Part shown: positions 5,720 to 6,359 of the stretch, one piece after another | Numbering within the stretch: position 1 is the stretch's first letter | Layout: every line of letters begins with the position of its first letter | Source: Solobacterium sp. | GTDB lineage: Bacteria; Bacillota_I; Bacilli_A; Erysipelotrichales; Erysipelotrichaceae | Assembly (NCBI GenBank): GCA_017475415.1 | Contig: JAFVFM010000309.1 | Coordinates: 1-6,359 of the forward strand | Length of the DNA stretch: 6,359 nucleotides | Direction: 5' to 3' | Notes under the pieces: model-generated | Seen by the model: the letters and a program-made list of their open reading frames with translations, nothing else | What the model was told of the DNA's origin: nothing | Databases searched by the model: none | Made by a program: the position numbers and the translations under genes

Positions 5720-5790
5720 GCCGCTTTAGTATAGTGGTAATACAGATCCATGGTAAGGATCAGCGGGCAGTTCAATTCTGCCAAGCGGCA
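5720..5790 (+). tRNA. trnT: tRNA-Thr, anticodon GGT
   Basis: The 71-nt sequence folds as a full cloverleaf. The acceptor stem is GCCGCTT/AAGCGGC, perfectly paired, with discriminator A5790. The D stem is GTAT/ATAC with a short loop AGTGGTA. The anticodon stem is GATCC/GGATC with loop ATGGTAA, giving anticodon GGT (5752-5754), which reads ACC and ACT. The variable loop is 4 nt (AGCG) and the T arm is GGCAG-TTCAATT-CTGCC. CCA is not encoded (TTG follows), so it must be added enzymatically. Threonine identity is supported by G35-U36 and by G1-C72 and C2-G71. The A/T-rich D stem and 7-nt D loop are less usual for tRNA-Thr, which more often has GCTC in the D stem. Terminator directly downstream. 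Confidence 0.93.
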
Positions 5791-5792
5791 TT

Positions 5793-5816
5793 GCTCGTAT
5801 CATACGAGCTTTTTTT
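5793..5816 (+). terminator. Intrinsic terminator of the tRNA-Thr gene
   Basis: A perfect 7-bp stem GCTCGTA/TACGAGC with a 3-nt loop TCA is followed by seven T (5810-5816). It starts 2 nt after the tRNA and ends 12 nt before the next start codon, so it lies between the tRNA and the HD gene. Confidence 0.92.
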
Positions 5817-5828
5817 CTAGGAGAAAGT

Positions 5829-6359
5829 ATGGGAAAAATCAGAACAGATTTAAAAGAGTATATTGAAAAGAATATTCTTGTTGAATATGAAGGCTATGAA
5901 AAAGCGCATAATGTGGACCATATTCGTACAGTGATAGAAAATAGCCTAGAAATCGCAAAAGAGTATGATGTAAATTTGAATATGGTTTATACCATCGCTG
6001 CTTATCATGATATAGGTATTCGTTTTGGTAGAGATAATCATGAAATAACTTCTGCTAAATGGCTAATAGAAGACGAAAAATTAGATACATATTTTACAAA
6101 AGAAGAAAAGATAATGATGAAAGAAGCAATAGAAGATCATCGTGCTAGTAAGAAAGAAAGGCCAAGAAGTATATATGGTTGTATTGTTGCTGAAGCAGAT
6201 AGAGATGTAGAACCTTTACGTATTGTTGAAAGGGCATTACAGTTTGTTAAAGCACATCATTTAGATAAGACAAAAGAAGAGATATATCAAATAACAGAAA
6301 ATCATTTGAAAGAAAAATATGGAGAAAATGGGTATTTAAAACTGTGGATAGCTTCAAAG
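5829..6359 (+). CDS. HD-domain phosphohydrolase (3' end outside window)
   Basis: The frame is open from the ATG at 5829 to the window edge, 177 residues so far with no stop. AGGAGA (5819-5824) precedes the ATG by 4 nt. The HD-superfamily metal residues are visible: AHNVDHI (His27, His31), AAYHDIG (His60-Asp61), then HEITSAKWL (His71), IEDHR (His104) and AEADRD (Asp124). This matches the H...HD...D pattern of small stand-alone HD hydrolases such as the YedJ-like group, which act on phosphoester or nucleotide substrates. There is no fused synthetase, cyclase-output or membrane domain in the visible part, and no signal peptide, so it should be a cytosolic enzyme. The substrate is unknown. With the tRNA terminator ending 12 nt before the ATG there is no space for a private promoter, so expression probably depends on terminator readthrough or a promoter inside the tRNA region. 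Confidence 0.87.
   Translation, partial: MGKIRTDLKEYIEKNILVEYEGYEKAHNVDHIRTVIENSLEIAKEYDVNLNMVYTIAAYHDIGIRFGRDNHEITSAKWLIEDEKLDTYFTKEEKIMMKEAIEDHRASKKERPRSIYGCIVAEADRDVEPLRIVERALQFVKAHHLDKTKEEIYQITENHLKEKYGENGYLKLWIASK

Noticed and set aside
1..6359. CRISPR arrays, insertion sequences, phage genes, attachment sites, riboswitches or toxin-antitoxin pairs.
   Set aside because: I saw no spaced repeats, transposase or integrase motifs, duplicated tRNA ends or long structured leaders; the predicted leaders are about 20 nt or less.

Overview
The window is a compact, AT-rich stretch of what looks like a low-GC Firmicutes chromosome. Evidence for this is the strong Shine-Dalgarno sites, A/T-rich codon choice, a fused CoaBC beside a type III pantothenate kinase, and TGA used as stop. 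An Erysipelotrichia-type gut bacterium is a plausible guess, but the sequence alone does not fix the taxon. I see no mobile element, CRISPR array, phage gene or origin. The content is ordinary core and transport genes. I did not find a clearly new multi-gene system; the points of interest are in gene expression and in a few residue-level oddities.

Layout. Positions 1-1532 (+) hold the 3' end of a membrane-fusion (adaptor) protein gene, overlapped by one base by a complete MacB/FtsX-type ABC permease gene. Together they are part of an export or efflux operon whose ATPase lies outside the window. Positions 1554-2096 (-) encode a YfcE-type metallophosphodiesterase, with a terminator at its 3' end. 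A 67-bp divergent promoter region follows (2097-2163), then the CoA-synthesis pair coaBC (2164-3351) and coaX (3354-4133), which ends in a bidirectional terminator. A sugar-phosphate-type nucleotidyltransferase gene (5049-4147, -) converges on coaX and diverges from maf (5123-5686, +). After maf come a tRNA-Thr(GGT) gene (5720-5790), an intrinsic terminator (5793-5816), and an HD-domain phosphohydrolase gene that starts at 5829 and runs off the right edge.

How the genes work together. CoaX makes 4'-phosphopantothenate and CoaBC converts it to 4'-phosphopantetheine, so the two-gene operon supplies the first three steps from pantothenate to CoA. The adaptor and permease would form a trans-envelope or cell-surface export complex with an ATPase. 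The YfcE, Maf, nucleotidyltransferase and HD proteins are stand-alone enzymes acting on phosphoesters or nucleotides, with no obvious shared pathway.

Regulation. Both divergent gene pairs have tightly packed, overlapping promoters. The yfcE/coaBC pair uses two extended -10 elements only 7 bp apart. maf has no Shine-Dalgarno sequence and a -10-like hexamer 7 nt before its ATG, the pattern expected of a leaderless mRNA. The HD gene begins 12 nt after the tRNA terminator with no room for its own promoter, so it probably depends on readthrough. There is no gene-free stretch longer than 300 bases.
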